From the NCBI GenBank assembly GCA_030562195.1, contig JAUJPP010000005.1, positions 21,129,106-21,193,105 on the forward strand: 64,000 bases of DNA, in the 5' to 3' direction. Under the pieces are notes generated by a model that worked only from the letters and a program-made list of their open reading frames with translations, did not search any database and was not told the DNA's origin. Shown in pieces: positions 34,269-62,119 of the stretch. The stretch's first letter is position 1; each line of letters starts with the position of its first letter. This DNA is from Nipponacmea schrenckii. Taxonomy: Eukaryota; Mollusca; Gastropoda; Lottiidae. The translations under genes and the position numbers were made by a program.

Positions 34269-36827
34269 ATGGACGGAAATTTGAAAAAAAAAGAAGCATA
34301 AAAAACTTCATATGAATAATCCAGGATTGCCAGATTGAGAAGGACGGATTGATAAATTTGGTTTTAATTCTCGTAACATACATAAAATTAAGGCTACTTC
34401 TTGGTTCAGAGCGATCCTTATATAGTTACATTCAACAGTCAATATCAATGAGATCAATAGAAATTCAAAATTTTCAATGTATGTTAAAATAAGTAATGTA
34501 AATTTTACAACAAGTAATAAATATGTCCTTAAAGTCTACTCTAATTTCAATTTGCACATAAACAAAATATGTTTTAGACAAAATCAAAAGTAGCTTTCAT
34601 TTATTAAACAGCAATAAAAACTGCATCATTGTTTAAGGTTCAGATTTAAAGACAAAATTATCTGGTTACAACCCAAAGAAAATAAAAAATATTTAAACAA
34701 TTGGTCCCTAGACTGAAGATATATATCGATATTCAGGAGTAATTTACTAGTTTGACAATGCAAATATCTGGAAAAACTGTGACAAAGCAATAAAATTAAT
34801 GTGATATTGCCATATAAACATTGTTTAAAAACTGGTTTTATCATAGGGTCACTCGATTGGTGAGTTCTGTAGTAGGTTTAGAATCAACCATACTTTCAAT
34901 AATGGATCAAGGTTCAGAAAACTTTCAATGTGTGCCAAGAAAATATTCAAAATGGCTGAGAAAGAATTTTGAATGTGACATATTTGTTATCATATTGTTT
35001 GATCAAGGCCAGAATTCAAACAGAAAGAACCTGTTCAGAACTTTCCAATTGAGCACAACCTTAGTGTTTATATATTATGAGTGTTTATGTACAAAAGATG
35101 AATTAGTAAATTTGTTAATATATACAGAGTACATGAGGTGAACACAAATTGTAAAATGTCAGTGCAATGATTTACTATCTACATACAGATATTAAATACA
35201 TGTACTTTATAATATTTATACTTACAGATTGAACAAAAGCAAAGACACTGAGTAAAAACTGTTATTATATTGGTTTGAAAACATTGTAGCATGTCAAATT
35301 TTTACTGAAGCAAAAATTCATAATTGTAACAAATTTCATAATGCAAAATTTCTGTTATCAAGAAACAATTATCATATTAACAGAATACAAGTCTTCAAAA
35401 AGTTCTCTTGTGACTTGTGAGGTGTTATGATGTGCTTAAATATTAAGCTAAACTAAGTTTAAGTCCAAATAGTTTAAAATGGTTCAATAGAAATCTATTT
35501 TTACATACAAATTAAAACTCTTCATTAAAGACATTTGTTCAAAAGCATATGATTGATTTCAGATCTAAATATTTGCTAACAGACAACAGTAAATAAATAG
35601 AATAAATACTCTGTTAAAACTATTTACAGATAAAAAAAACAGAAGGGATGATGGCACAATTTAAAATATACAAAAAACCTAAAATTGTCAACCAGTTCAC
35701 AATGTATTACTAACTCAATTTGAATTGATATTGTTGATGTCTTGTTGTTAGAACTTGTTAATATATAACTATTTTGAATTATCGAGGCATTCTATTATGA
35801 AATTATTTACATAAATGTTACAGAATCATGTGAATATAGAAACATTCACTGAATATGTGTAATAATTTTTATTTATCTATCCAGGAATAATTTTAAGTGA
35901 ATTTATATCATCACAAAAATACTCATTGCCAGTTAATACAGGTAGATCTAGTTCCTTTAAAGGAACTTAAGCATGTTCTATGTAGCAGATATAAAGTTAT
36001 AAAGAACTTATATCAATCTATCCAAGCTTTGAAATTCAAACACAGTGAAAAAGATTAGATGGAACTATAATAATATCATGGTTAATGAACTAAGATGAAG
36101 CAATATCTAATATATCACTATATTATAGTGAATTTATATCGAAAATATACTGTTGAGGTCACAAAGAAATTGGACGGAACACATAGTGAAATATTATATA
36201 CAGATTCAAATATATACTCCTACAATAAGCTTCCAAAAATAGAAACTCTACACTGGGACAATTTTCAAGCAGTTTTTAAAGACAATAACAAAATAGAAAC
36301 AATCAACACCCTGGATTTCAGAATAAAATCGTGCATTTACAGAAAAAATATAAGGGTTGCTCAGCAATTAACAGATAAATTAACATTTGTATTTAATTTT
36401 CAGTTCCCTGACACAGGGAAATATAAATTTTCATCTAAATAACACATTAATTTAACAAAAGTATTGAAGTACATAACTTAAGCATGACTTAAATATAAAA
36501 CTAACAAACAAATACCATTATCCAAGTCAGATAAATTGACAGTATTTTTTTTTTCTGCTTAAAGGGACAGGATAGCCATTTGTTTGACCATCATATCTTA
36601 GTCTCAGAAACACAATTTTTTTCATATATAGAGTTATCTGCAATATATAGGCCGATAAATATAGAATCAGAAAGTAAATTTTGTAGTTCGAGGTATATGC
36701 ATTTGTAGTACACGAAGTCTTGAAGACTATTTACATACATTCAATACCCAAATCAACTCTAGCAAATGGCAAACCTGTCCATTTATTATAAATATCCAAA
36801 AATATCAAGCTCATACTAATATGTTGT

Positions 36828-36914
36828 CTACTGTACAGATGTCTAGACAAGACCAAACATGACATGACCATCTACTGTACAGATGTCTAGACAAGACCAA
36901 ACATGACATGACAA
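36828..36914. repeat. Tandem duplication of 44 bp
   Basis: Two copies of a unit starting 'ctactgtacagatgtctaga' at 36828 and 36872. Confidence 0.9.
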
Positions 36915-38090
36915 TCCAAATCACAGGTAGACAGAGAATGCCAAACCAAGACAGAGGATGAATCATAACCTACAAAATGGTGGACGTCATAAATAACTGA
37001 ACAGAGAAAACAGTTTGTTCGGTCCATTATGTTAATAATGAATATGAAAAAATGATCTTATAATCAAAATGCAATTTCTAGAGATATTCTGTAGTTTGGA
37101 ATCATGTTGTTTGAGACAAACAATAATTCAATTTTAAAGTTAACAATAAACTAAAAATTTAGATGTAAACAAATATTTAACAACAAATTAACGAATCAAA
37201 GCAAGAAATTAAAAATAACGAACAATACAACGGAATGGTTTAGTTTATAATTGGAGGGAACTTCAATATGGAATAAAAACAAATCTTTGCTACTTATTTT
37301 CATGTAAATTTGCATGAAATAACACAGCAGAAAAACAGAAGAAATATATCCATAGTAAATATCTTTATAGCTTCTGTTTAATAGGATCTAACTACAGTGG
37401 ATTCTGTTCTACATTTGAGACTGGTTATAGTATACCATTATTCTCCATTTAAATATCAGTCTCATTAAAAATATTTATTATACATTTAATACATGTAGCT
37501 ACTTTAGTTAGAGTCTAAAGAAGGGTGTATTCAATGCTTCGCAGAATAAACAGAAAAAAACAGATTGGTTAACTGATGAGTCCTATCTTTAGACCCTAGC
37601 TGAAATAACTAAATTATAAATATAAGTTGATAAAACACAGGACAAAAGATTGGTGTAATTTGAATTAGACTGCTAAAATATCCAGGTAAAAAAATTAGAT
37701 CTCAGTGCACAGCACTGTTAGTTAATGTAGTCTGTATTACTGGCCATTTAAATAACGTATCAACAGTCCTGGATGGATTTCATTATCAACTCATGCATAT
37801 GAAAAGTAGTTTTGTTCAAATCAGAGTTTGTATTTGAGCAAACTTTCTAGTAATAAACTTTTCATATACTGATAATTGAAAAAAAGAAATGTTACAGACT
37901 AAACTATTAAATAAATTTCAAGATTTCTAAAATCACCTTACCAATATAAATTATAAGCTTATTAATAATATCTTTAAAATTGCAATTATCTGGGACAGGG
38001 AGTTAATGAATTAAGTTATGCCTTATCTGATGAATTTTGATTATAATAATACTAATCTAGTATGTAACTGTATCATGATAATATTGACCA

Positions 38091-53086
<14,996 letters not shown>

Positions 53087-55295
53087 CTTGCAGGTACTTG
53101 CTGTTCACTTGTTTACGAATGACGACATAGATTTCTACGCCAGGTAAAATTATAATCAGAAAGTCAATAGGCTACTACCAAATTCATCTCGAACTATATC
53201 AACGGTCTTTCCTGGGGTTTTTCAATAAATAATTGTAACTAAAACATCATAGACTTGTGTTATAAGATAGCCCTCTAAGAGAACTATATACTTTTGCTGC
53301 TAAATATACAGTGAACTGTCAGAATAGCTTCATTACCCCCAACGTCGTTGCCTAGCAGCCGAATTGACCTTTGACCTAAACAGTGGGAAATATGAAAAAT
53401 ATTCCGCGAAACACAGAAATACCAGATAATGTTGCCGATTTCCCAGTTCTGTCTGTCTCTCAGAATTATTCAGAATTATTCGACAAGCTCAAATAAGTTA
53501 ATAAGATCCATTCATAGTTACCAGTTGAAACTAATTACCTCCATAGTTAAAGTATCAATTACTTAGGCCTGCCTTTATGCAATGATTTAGAGCTAAAATG
53601 TATTTAATCTTTCATTGGCAGGCCCATAGCTGAACTTGATTCGATCAAATATACCTCAAACATACCTCAAACTAGGAATTTTTTAATAGAGCACAGATTC
53701 TCAGGAATTGATGACTCTTCAATTTAACTTTCAAAAGGTGATAATTATGGATATACATGTATTTAAGGCTCTAGTGTTAAACTGTGAACACTGTATTATT
53801 TAATTATCTTATCTGAAATAGAATCTGGTTCTGAAACTAAAATATAATATTATACTTACATTAAAGTTGAAAATTTAATCTCCATTAGGTACCCAACTTT
53901 TGATAGATTTCAATTATTCTTGTAACAACCACAACATCATTTGATTGAGTGAAGTGAACGCAGCAGTATAACAGATGTACATAGATCTTGCAGTACATTT
54001 TTGACAATATTGCCAGTAAATCTTCCTGCTACTTTAACACACTTGGCCATTGAGTTAATTAATGTTAGTCCATAAAGTTGCATGTGTTACAGTTCTGTAG
54101 AGTTTCGTGCCATCATACCAGACAGAATCAGAGGCCTTGAAAACATCTCAAAATTCATTTTACATGCCACTTGATTGTTTATGGTAGTTGTATATTGTTC
54201 ATAGTAAAAGGATGCATGGATTGAAGACAGTCCGTTTTGGTATGCTTATTGTATCAAGGATTCAGGAAGTCATTATTTCTGGTAATTTTTTCTAAGACCT
54301 TACTTCAGACCATTCTAGAGTTACAGTTATCTGATTGGTCAATCAATTAAATTGAATTTACATTAAGTTTTAAAACCCAATCAGATCACTGTTTTTCTTA
54401 AAATCTGAATTATATTTTATTTAAGTTTTCGAGAATAAGGCCCTAAAGCCTCTTTCAATTAATTTTTTACAAACAGGGCCAAAGTTGCTGATTTATGTTC
54501 GAATATTTGTATAAAGCTGTGTTTACAGGTCCTAGAAACACCCCCTAGATCAAAATGACATTACATACAAAGGTTTTACCCCACATGTTCATAATTGACT
54601 AGCAAGTTATAACTGAATTTATGTGCCAAATAGGCTGGTGCCATTTGACGTCCTCTTCTTTGCACCTTATGGACTAATGAAGACAGCTCAAGGAAAGCAA
54701 CTTTTACGGAAAGTTCGATGGAATTAAGAGCAACTGAACTATTCAACGCAAAATGATATTTTGTTTTTCAATATCAAAAATGAGAGTTTCATGGTGGTTC
54801 CCATACCATTATCAGTTCTCTTTGCAAAAGACTTAATTTAGCTATATCTATATTTTCTTCAGGCATCTTAGAAAACTGGTCCCATATCCTTGTTAATATC
54901 TTAAAAATTATCACCCTAGGTCATCCTAACAGTAAATAGTTTCATAACATATACTAACAGATTAAGATATGGAACAAACGTTTTATTTCTGGATTTTGAG
55001 TCATATTTTCATTCTTATCTGACCTGATTGGAATAATAAAGACAAAATATATAACTTTGATATGATTTTATTATAAATTATAAAGTAGATAGTATGTGTA
55101 TATTAACACGTAATGAAATATAAGATGATGTTGATGAATTATAAACAATGAATCCATGGAACATTTTAAGTCAAGACTAACTACTATTATATTATAATGT
55201 AAGATTTGATTGAATATTTACACTATATTCAGTCAGATATTCAATATAATAATCTTCAAGTAAAATCTAACATATTAAGGCTTGAGTCCACCTTC
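53087..55295. other. Spacer between FOXJ start and THOC7 3' end
   Basis: This should contain the FOXJ promoter and 5' UTR (minus strand, just right of 53086); 'tgacgacata' lies near 53119. No TATA box is apparent. A reversed SINE tail ('ctttgcaccttatggactaa') lies near 54658. I saw no exon. Confidence 0.4.
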
Positions 55296-55480
55296 GCATT
55301 TTCATGAGAATTCCACGTAAACCCTCCACATTGCTTTTATAAAACAACAGTTTGCCAAAAGGAATGTTATACTAGTATGTTATCTTTTAGCGTAATCCAA
55401 TAGGTGCAAGCCAATGAAATTGCAATCAAAATGTCACATAAGCATTTTCAGCAGCACTTCAATGCTACTGATTGATTTGT
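55296..55480 (+). repeat. Diverged relative of the element at 1-540
   Basis: 'cgcattttcatgagaattcc' and 'attgcaatcaaaatgtcaca' with 'taagcattttcagcagcac' match the left part of the 1-540 element ('attgcactcaaaatgtcaca', 'tgagcatatttagcagcag'). The MADF-like exon is absent here. Confidence 0.5.
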
Positions 55481-55641
55481 TTGCCATTTTATCTTCCTAA
55501 TAGGTATGTGTTTATTAAGGCTCATGTCAACATATTACATTGTTCTATTTTCAGACCTAAATTACTTATGTGGACAAAATCCTTAACAATCATGGAGGTG
55601 AACAGAACAGGTGGTGTCACAATAACCATTGATTCACCTAT

Positions 55642-55647
55642 TTTATT
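55642..55647 (-). terminator. Candidate THOC7 polyadenylation signal
   Basis: TTTATT on the plus strand (AATAAA on the minus strand) lies about 135 bases past the THOC7 stop codon. Other such words occur nearby, so the choice is tentative. Confidence 0.4.
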
Positions 55648-55779
55648 GTTTCTGATGTTATTAAATTATAAACAGTTGTGTTTTAAGGTACAAAAATAGA
55701 CCTTATTAAGTGTACCATGTACACTTTAAAATGTCTACCAAACAAATCAAATTATTCAGACACCATGATTACAACATGA

Positions 55780-58700
55780 TTAGCTAACATCCATCTCTTC
55801 ATTCTTCTTCATTTCTTCATGATCATCCTCTACAATAAACACAGGTATTTACTAACTTCATGCAATATCACCCTCTCTAGGCTGGGTTATCTACCCAAGG
55901 TTATCTACCTTATTATGTTAATTAAGCTTTTTGGTACAAATTAATGTTACAAATTGACAGCAAATAACTAGTAAGAACGGGTTTGATTCCTGTAATTTTA
56001 ATCTCAGATTCTATAAACCAAGGATGGTTAATCAAAGGGAACAACTTGAAGACCCTTAGTCAGGCAACCTCGAAATGCATCAGAAGGTGTATATAATGCA
56101 AAACACAATTCACTTTAATATTCCACAAGGCAGCATTTATTCAAATCAGTATGTATATTTTAACAAGACAATTGTATGTGAGAAACTTACCATCTAAAAT
56201 AGCTTGTAGTTCATGTATAGCTGTTATTAACACCAAAAACTGTTTTCTTCTTAAATCAAGCTGAAACACATTATCAGTTATGAAGTTAAAATTACCTGCT
56301 TAAAGGGAGATAACTCCACAAAATGTTTGAATTTGCTTGTGCAGTAACATATAGTTCAGTCATTTTTACTTATTAAATCAAAACAAGCATTATATATGAA
56401 ATTGATGATAATGCAATGTGAGGGATAAGTCAATTTCCCTCAGAAACACTGGTCCATGAATATAATCCTTGAATTATACCTTTTCTTCTAATTTCTGTTT
56501 TCTGTCAGTAAATGTTTTCAGCTCCTCATCTAAGCTCTGTAATTGTCTGAAGAATATAAATCATATTACCACAAATGCCTACCAAAACATGACACAATTT
56601 CTGTATATCTTCAGATGAATAATTTATGTTTGCTTTCCTGGGGTCATTGTTAAGATACTTAAACCTTGCATTGAGAACTGAACATAGAATTAAACCTTGC
56701 ATTTAGCACTGAACAAAGAATTAAACCATGCATTGAGCACTGAATATAGCATTTAACCTTGTATTCAGCACTGAGTATGGTATTGGACCTTGCATTGAGA
56801 ACTGAACATAGGATTAATCCTTGCATTGAGCACTGAACAAAGAATTAAACCTTGCATTGAGCACTGAATATAGCATTTAATCTTGTATTCAGCACTGAGC
56901 ATAGAATTAATCCTGGCATTGAGCACTGAACATAGAATTCCATGGTATTGAACCTTGCATTGAGAACTGAACATAGAATCAATCCTTGCATTAAGAACTG
57001 AACATAGAATCAAAACTTGAATTGAGCACTGAGCATAGCATTTAACCTTGTATTCAGCACTGACCATGGCATTGAACCTTGCATTGAGAACTGAACATAG
57101 AATCAATCCTTGCATTGAACTCTGAACATAGCATTTAACCTTGTATTCAGCACTGACCATGGCATTGAACCTTGCATTGAGAACTGAACATAGAATCAAT
57201 CCTTGCATTGAACTCTGAACATAGCATTTAACCTTGTATTCAGCACTGACCATGGCATTGAACCTTGCATTGAGAACTGAACATAGAATCAATCCTTGCA
57301 TTGAGCTCTGAACATAGCATTTAACCTTGTATTCAGCACTGAGCAAGAAATTGAACCTTGCATTGAGAACTGAACATAGAATTAATCCTTGCATTGAGCT
57401 CTGAACATAACATTTAACCTTGTATTCAGCACTGAGCAAGAAATTGAACCTTGCATTGAGAACTGAACATAGAATTAAACCTAGTATTGAGCACTGAGCA
57501 AAAAATTGAACCTTGCATCCTCCACTGAACCAAAGACCATATAAATAATAAGACATGACAGCTAGGCCAATCAGCATAGGGTAGTAAAACGCACTTAGGC
57601 TTCAATGAGGGCCTAGTGGGAAAATGCCTCCTCGCCTGAATTTGCCATCCAAAGTAATGTTAATTCCGCGTTTTGCTCCAACAGCTATCGGAACAAGGAA
57701 TCTGCAGTTTCTTTTCTCAAGTTTCCTGCGAACCATATCAGGTAAGGAGTTCTATTTTCCCCGTGTTAGCGATCTAAATATCCGAATGAAAAGACGTAGC
57801 TATTGAGCTAAAATCAAAATGGCGACCGCAAGACGAGTCAATATATTATATTTCGCAAACTACTTTAAAGTTTAGTAAATTGTTAAATCGGGAATTGAAT
57901 TGGCTTTTCAAATCTGTACTTATCTGATCGTATAGGTGATATTGGTAGTTGGAAGTCGAAATTTCAGCTACAAAATTTGACGTTGTTGGAGCCTACTGAC
58001 TCCAAGTTTATTTTTATTATTCTTGTAGATCTAACTAAACTTGTATTTTTGTCACAATTATGTGAATTTTATATGCATTGTTTACTATTTTGTCTGATAT
58101 TTACAAAAAAAAAAGTGTGTTAGAATAAATGTCGGGACCGGCAAATTGTTGTCTGATGCCGACTACAAGTACAAGTCATTATTACTTTCGTTTTCTCATT
58201 GTCTTTGTCCCCACCCACAGAGTTCGTATTAACCACGAAAACCTGTCCTATCAAAAATTCCCTCATTGCACTGGCCCGTGTAGGCCATAGAAGTTCATAT
58301 AATTGGATAAAAGTAAAAAACCATTAGGCATACATTACATTTCCATTATTGAACTGTCGAAACGCCTACAATTGACTTCAACTCCACGTTTCTCGTCTCT
58401 CAATGATCGGAGATTTTTGAAACACATACGCCTTGTAAGCTCATTCATTTGCCCTTTTAACAATGTATATGATACCTATGAGCAAATTTTATTGAAGCAA
58501 AGAGGAGCAGTTAAAGACGACGAAGTAGCGTTTCGGCCACGTTAAACAGTTATAAATAGATGTTTACTACCCGCCACTTGGCGGCGCTGGTACTAAAGGG
58601 AGAAGAATAGCTGTCATGCCTTATTATTTATATGGTCTTTGACTGAACATAGCATTAAACCTCGTATTGAGCACTGAGCTTTGAATTAAACCTTGCACTG

Positions 58701-61700
58701 AGCACTGAACATAGCATTGAGAACTGAGCATAGCAGTGACAGTCATTGTCAATTCAAGACATAAAAAGAGGTTTTATGCAAATATAAGAATATGTATAGA
58801 AAAGTGTCTTTACATCGAATGGATTTTAAAAAGGTTTTCTAAATTTTGCATATCTATTGGTGGTACAGATATATCCAATTAGCACCAGTCCATGTTCCAA
58901 TCAGACATCTATGGTATGATATTCCACTAAAACAAAATGTTTGATAACATCATTAATTGCAAAGGCTTATACATATATATAGGAATATTTCACAACTAAT
59001 CACATCATCAACACATAGTTTTAGTGGAATAGCAGGGACCACAGACATCTGATGCTATAAGTGTCCCTGATTTAGAAAACTTCTTTACAATCCCTTCCTG
59101 AGTGTTTATATTTCTTCTATCATCACTTACTTCCATGTTTCTTGTCTATCAGGATGTTGATTGATTACTTTAGCTAAGGCATCGTATTCTACAACAAAAA
59201 CATAATACATACATAAAAGATAGGACAGTTGACATGCCTACTTTATCTGTTGATACATTCTAGATAAAATACTTGTCAAAAAGTTGATAAATAGTCAATT
59301 GGAAGTGCTGCGGTACGTCAATATCATTCAGAAGGGGTTTTATCAGAGTATATAGGAAAAATGGTTATTACTTAGTTATAATGATAACTATTTCAAGACT
59401 TTGGATTTGATAACTACACATTTTTTAATTAATTTCTACAATTGTAGCACACAGATTCAGATAATTTGATATTTTATTTCTGTTGAAATATTTACAAACC
59501 TTGTCTATTTTTTCTAATACGTTTTGCTTGTTGTAATTCAATTTTGCATTCTGCAATTTTTTCAGTAGCTTCTTCTATCTTTTTTTCTGTAAAATTAATT
59601 TGTATTCAAGAAATTTCAACCTGTTATCAATGAAACACTATATTTCAATTATAACCTAACCAATGAGGTTTCACACCATTTTCAATGTGTTCAAACCACA
59701 CCCTCATTCGTCATCTTTGAGACTATGGTAACACAAGTGAGGGAAATGACATATTTATAGCTAAATATCATAGTCCAATTAACATTGAACGTAGAATTTT
59801 TCGAAGAAGTCACAGCCAATTAAAACACTAGTAAAATGCTTTGTTTTTATTTTATGTCTACAATAACAAATGTAGTGGGTTAGTTTCATAAGGGTTGATA
59901 AGACCATGTCAAAACCTGTATTCAGTATAATATATCATATTATGATGATCTTCGAACTTGGGTTATAATATTATACAAATACCCCATATATTGATGATTG
60001 CTATTACAACCTATTATCACCCGCGCCAACTTATAATAAAACTGTATTTTTATCTATTTCATTTTTTATGATTGGGGCTATCAAAGTTCTTAAAAATTCA
60101 GTACAGTTCCTGTACATACCGATTCGTTGACTAAGTTTTTCATAATTTTCTTGTTCTTCTCTGTTCATATGATAAACCCTTGTTGATTTTTCTAAAGTAT
60201 ATTCACATTGTGACAATGTAGAAAGTATTCTCTGATAAACTAGATTGCTAAAATAAAATAAAGCATATAAATTAAATTTTGTTGGTATTTACAATGTAGG
60301 AGCTTAAGATTTGAATGACATTTACATGTAGAGATATATCTATAACAAGAAACACAAAGGCAATATCATGGTATAACTCAATGTTCTAAAAACAAAGAGC
60401 ACATAACCTTTCAACAAAATTTACATGTGTTGTCATCAGATGAGTTATAATAACTCACTTTCTTTAATAACAGAGCACACACAGTTATACCATAATATTG
60501 CCTTTGTGTTTCTTGTTATAACTGTGGGAGCTTTGTTTTTACTTTTTGGAGATCTCACATTACTATGTCTCTCTGATTGTAGAGACTTTTATATTAATCT
60601 GTTAGAGAAGTATTCTATTTTCATCCTGTGTAAGAGCTAACTAACCATTATAATTTACTCTTTTCTCAGTGAGAAAATTGAACATTCTTGTTGATATTAT
60701 CTAAATATAACGTATAGAATATTTCAATAAAAAAATAGAATAAAATCAGTACCTGTCATCATCTTCTGGAGATTCTGTCCATCTAATGAACATTTTCAGT
60801 AAATTATTAATTCTTTTGTTATCATTGCCACCTTCTCCATCAATCAATAAACTACGCTTTATAATTTCATCTGTAATAAACAATAGTTCTGCAGAATTAA
60901 TTAGCTAGATGGTCCATACCAACCAGATAATAATCTTATCTATGCGGTATCTGAGATATTAAATTTTTATTGGTTATATGTAACAACTTGTATTATATAG
61001 CGTTCAAATTGATTATTTGGATATTAAGGTATAGGTACATTTTACAATGCAGTTGTACCTGACTTACACCTATGTTGTTGCATTCAACCAATAAAATGAA
61101 GATAGATAAAATGAAGATAGATAAAATTATATGATAAATTATCCAGATAAGTCATATACTTTATATTGTATTACCAAAATCAGAAATCTATCATTGAACT
61201 GATACTTAAGCAAAATACTTATGCATCAGGTTTCATTCCGTCAGGAGTAAGAAGGTAGGACAAAATCAAAGATCTAATGACAGCATATTCAGTAATCAGA
61301 CATCATTATGAACATCCATTGGATCTAATTATCAAATAAAGTCAATAATCTAAACAATGAATTCAATTTTGCCCTGACCCATTTCACTCATCACACTCTT
61401 TATATTAGAGTGTCCCTGTAGCCTAGTCTAAAATCAAAGTGATAATCAAATGAGGCTTTCAATATTATAGACTATAATTATCAATACAGATTATATCAGT
61501 AAAAAAAAAACTAAAAATCGAAGCATGAAACTCAGACAAAACAAAATTTCAGTGTATCAATAACACTGCCTTAAGTCAGTACTTTGTTGTCAAACATTCA
61601 CATAATTATACTATTCTATTGCTGTCATTTAAAAAAATATTTCTATTTTTAGATTCAACACCTCAGATTAAAACAAACAGTGCAATCCACCAAAGCAATG

Positions 61701-61839
61701 AGTTCAGCATTGCATTAATAAGACTAAGGAAATGAAGTACCACTCATATCAATTGTTATTGTAAATTAATGCATTTTGACAGATAAACATCACAAATTCC
61801 ATGCTTGTTTCACGTGTACCTACCATCAGGAACCGCCAT
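55780..61839 (-). CDS. THOC7: THO complex subunit 7
   Basis: Eight exons in minus-strand order: 61839-61824, 60870-60753, 60247-60120, 59586-59500, 59188-59131, 56546-56480, 56260-56191 and 55829-55780. All have GT..AG borders and join in frame to 197 aa (human is 204). THOC7 is a coiled-coil subunit of the THO/TREX complex, which couples transcription to mRNA export in the nucleus. Recognisable blocks are DEIIKRSLLIDGEGG near the N terminus, LSQCEYTLEKSTRVYHMN and EEQENYEKL in exon 3, KIAECKIELQQAKRIRKNRQ in exon 4, EYDALAKVINQHPDRQET in exon 5 and RRKQFLVLITAIHELQ in exon 7. It ends with an acidic tail (EEMDVS). Much of the protein is predicted to be helical coiled coil, as in the family. 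Exon 1 codes for only five residues plus one base. Intron 5 holds a 31-bp minisatellite and a 1.1-kb transposon. It is divergent from ATXN7. Confidence 0.95.
56655..57530. repeat. 31-bp minisatellite with a 93-bp higher-order unit, left part
   Basis: The basic unit is close to 'ccttgcattgagaactgaac' plus 'atagaatcaat' (31 bp). Three differing units form a 93-bp block repeated several times. As 93 is a multiple of three, the minus strand stays open for 270 codons with a 31-residue period; this is a by-product of the array inside THOC7 intron 5. The array resumes at 58642-58745. Confidence 0.85.
57531..58641. mobile_element. 1.1-kb inverted-repeat transposon with 7-bp target duplication
   Basis: The termini are CAAAGACCATATAAATAATA (left) and its complement at the right, about 33 bp each with one mismatch. 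The same 7 bp, ACTGAAC, flanks both sides (57524-57530 and 58642-58648), although that word is also part of the minisatellite unit. The interior holds short ORFs without known domains: 57624-57806 plus, with a donor-like 'tcag|gtaagg'; about 57740-57605 minus, MVRRKLEKRN...; and 58303-58545 plus. No transposase motif was recognised. The same termini form the 29-bp palindrome at 12817-12845. The superfamily is unassigned. Confidence 0.65.
58899..59055. repeat. Inverted-repeat MITE
   Basis: About 157 bp. The ends are imperfect inverted repeats of about 37 bp that include 'attccactaaaac' and 'gttttagtggaat', and 'cagacatct..ggt' with its partner 'accacagacatctg'. It is the same family as 41058-41190 and lies in THOC7 intron 5, close to exon 5. 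Confidence 0.55.
60342..60521. repeat. Long hairpin in THOC7 intron 2
   Basis: The arm 60342-60378 ('ataacaagaaacacaaaggc'...) is the near-perfect inverse of 60483-60520 ('gcctttgtgtttcttgttat'). The loop is about 104 bases. It is probably a small fold-back element; the transcript could form a 37-bp stem. Confidence 0.7.
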
Positions 61840-62119
61840 TTTGCATTTATAAACAACCCTTACGACAATGAAAAATACAAAACTTCCAAAATTGAGAATA
61901 AAAACAAACCTTCGTTTAGATGTATAGAAACAAGAAAATTAACTGGCATAAGTTAGTTATTATTAAACGAGTCTTTGCTTTTGTAACAAAACACAACTTG
62001 CTAAAAACAGAGCCATTGTTAATGATTTAAGCGATAATCTGAACACCGAAATGCTACGATCGTGACGTCATATTCGGCAAATTCCGCTTCGGTGGAAAGC
62101 AACAAGAAAACTACACAAA
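61840..62119. promoter_or_regulatory. Bidirectional THOC7/ATXN7 promoter with CRE
   Basis: The 280 bp between the two start codons must hold both promoters and 5' UTRs. The perfect cAMP-response-element palindrome TGACGTCA lies at 62063-62070, about 50 bp before the ATXN7 ATG, in a short stretch richer in CpG than its surroundings. No TATA box is obvious, as is usual for housekeeping bidirectional promoters. Control by CREB/ATF factors is an inference. Confidence 0.65.

Larger units (their letters stand above)
32980..38090. other. Gap between PSMB6 and FOXJ; possible long FOXJ 3' UTR
   Basis: This 5.1-kb AT-rich stretch separates the convergent 3' ends of PSMB6 (plus) and the FOXJ gene (minus). 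No exon is recognised. An ORF at 36095-36442 (115 codons, plus) has no known domain and lies in very AT-rich DNA. The stretch holds a diverged TTAA-MITE (33922-34268) and a 44-bp tandem duplication (36828-36914). Many TTTATT words could serve as minus-strand poly(A) signals, so the 3' UTR end cannot be chosen. Confidence 0.4.

Noticed and set aside
34821..35141. 106-codon ORF in the PSMB6-FOXJ gap
   Set aside because: No family resemblance; the region is probably 3' UTR or intergenic.
36095..36442. 115-codon plus-strand ORF
   Set aside because: No recognisable family, very AT-rich codons, no splice context, and it lies in the 3' flank of two genes; chance ORFs of this length are expected in such DNA.
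56765..57577. 270-codon minus-strand ORF
   Set aside because: It is generated by the 93-bp period of a minisatellite inside a THOC7 intron; no domain, no start context, and the repeat explains the open frame.
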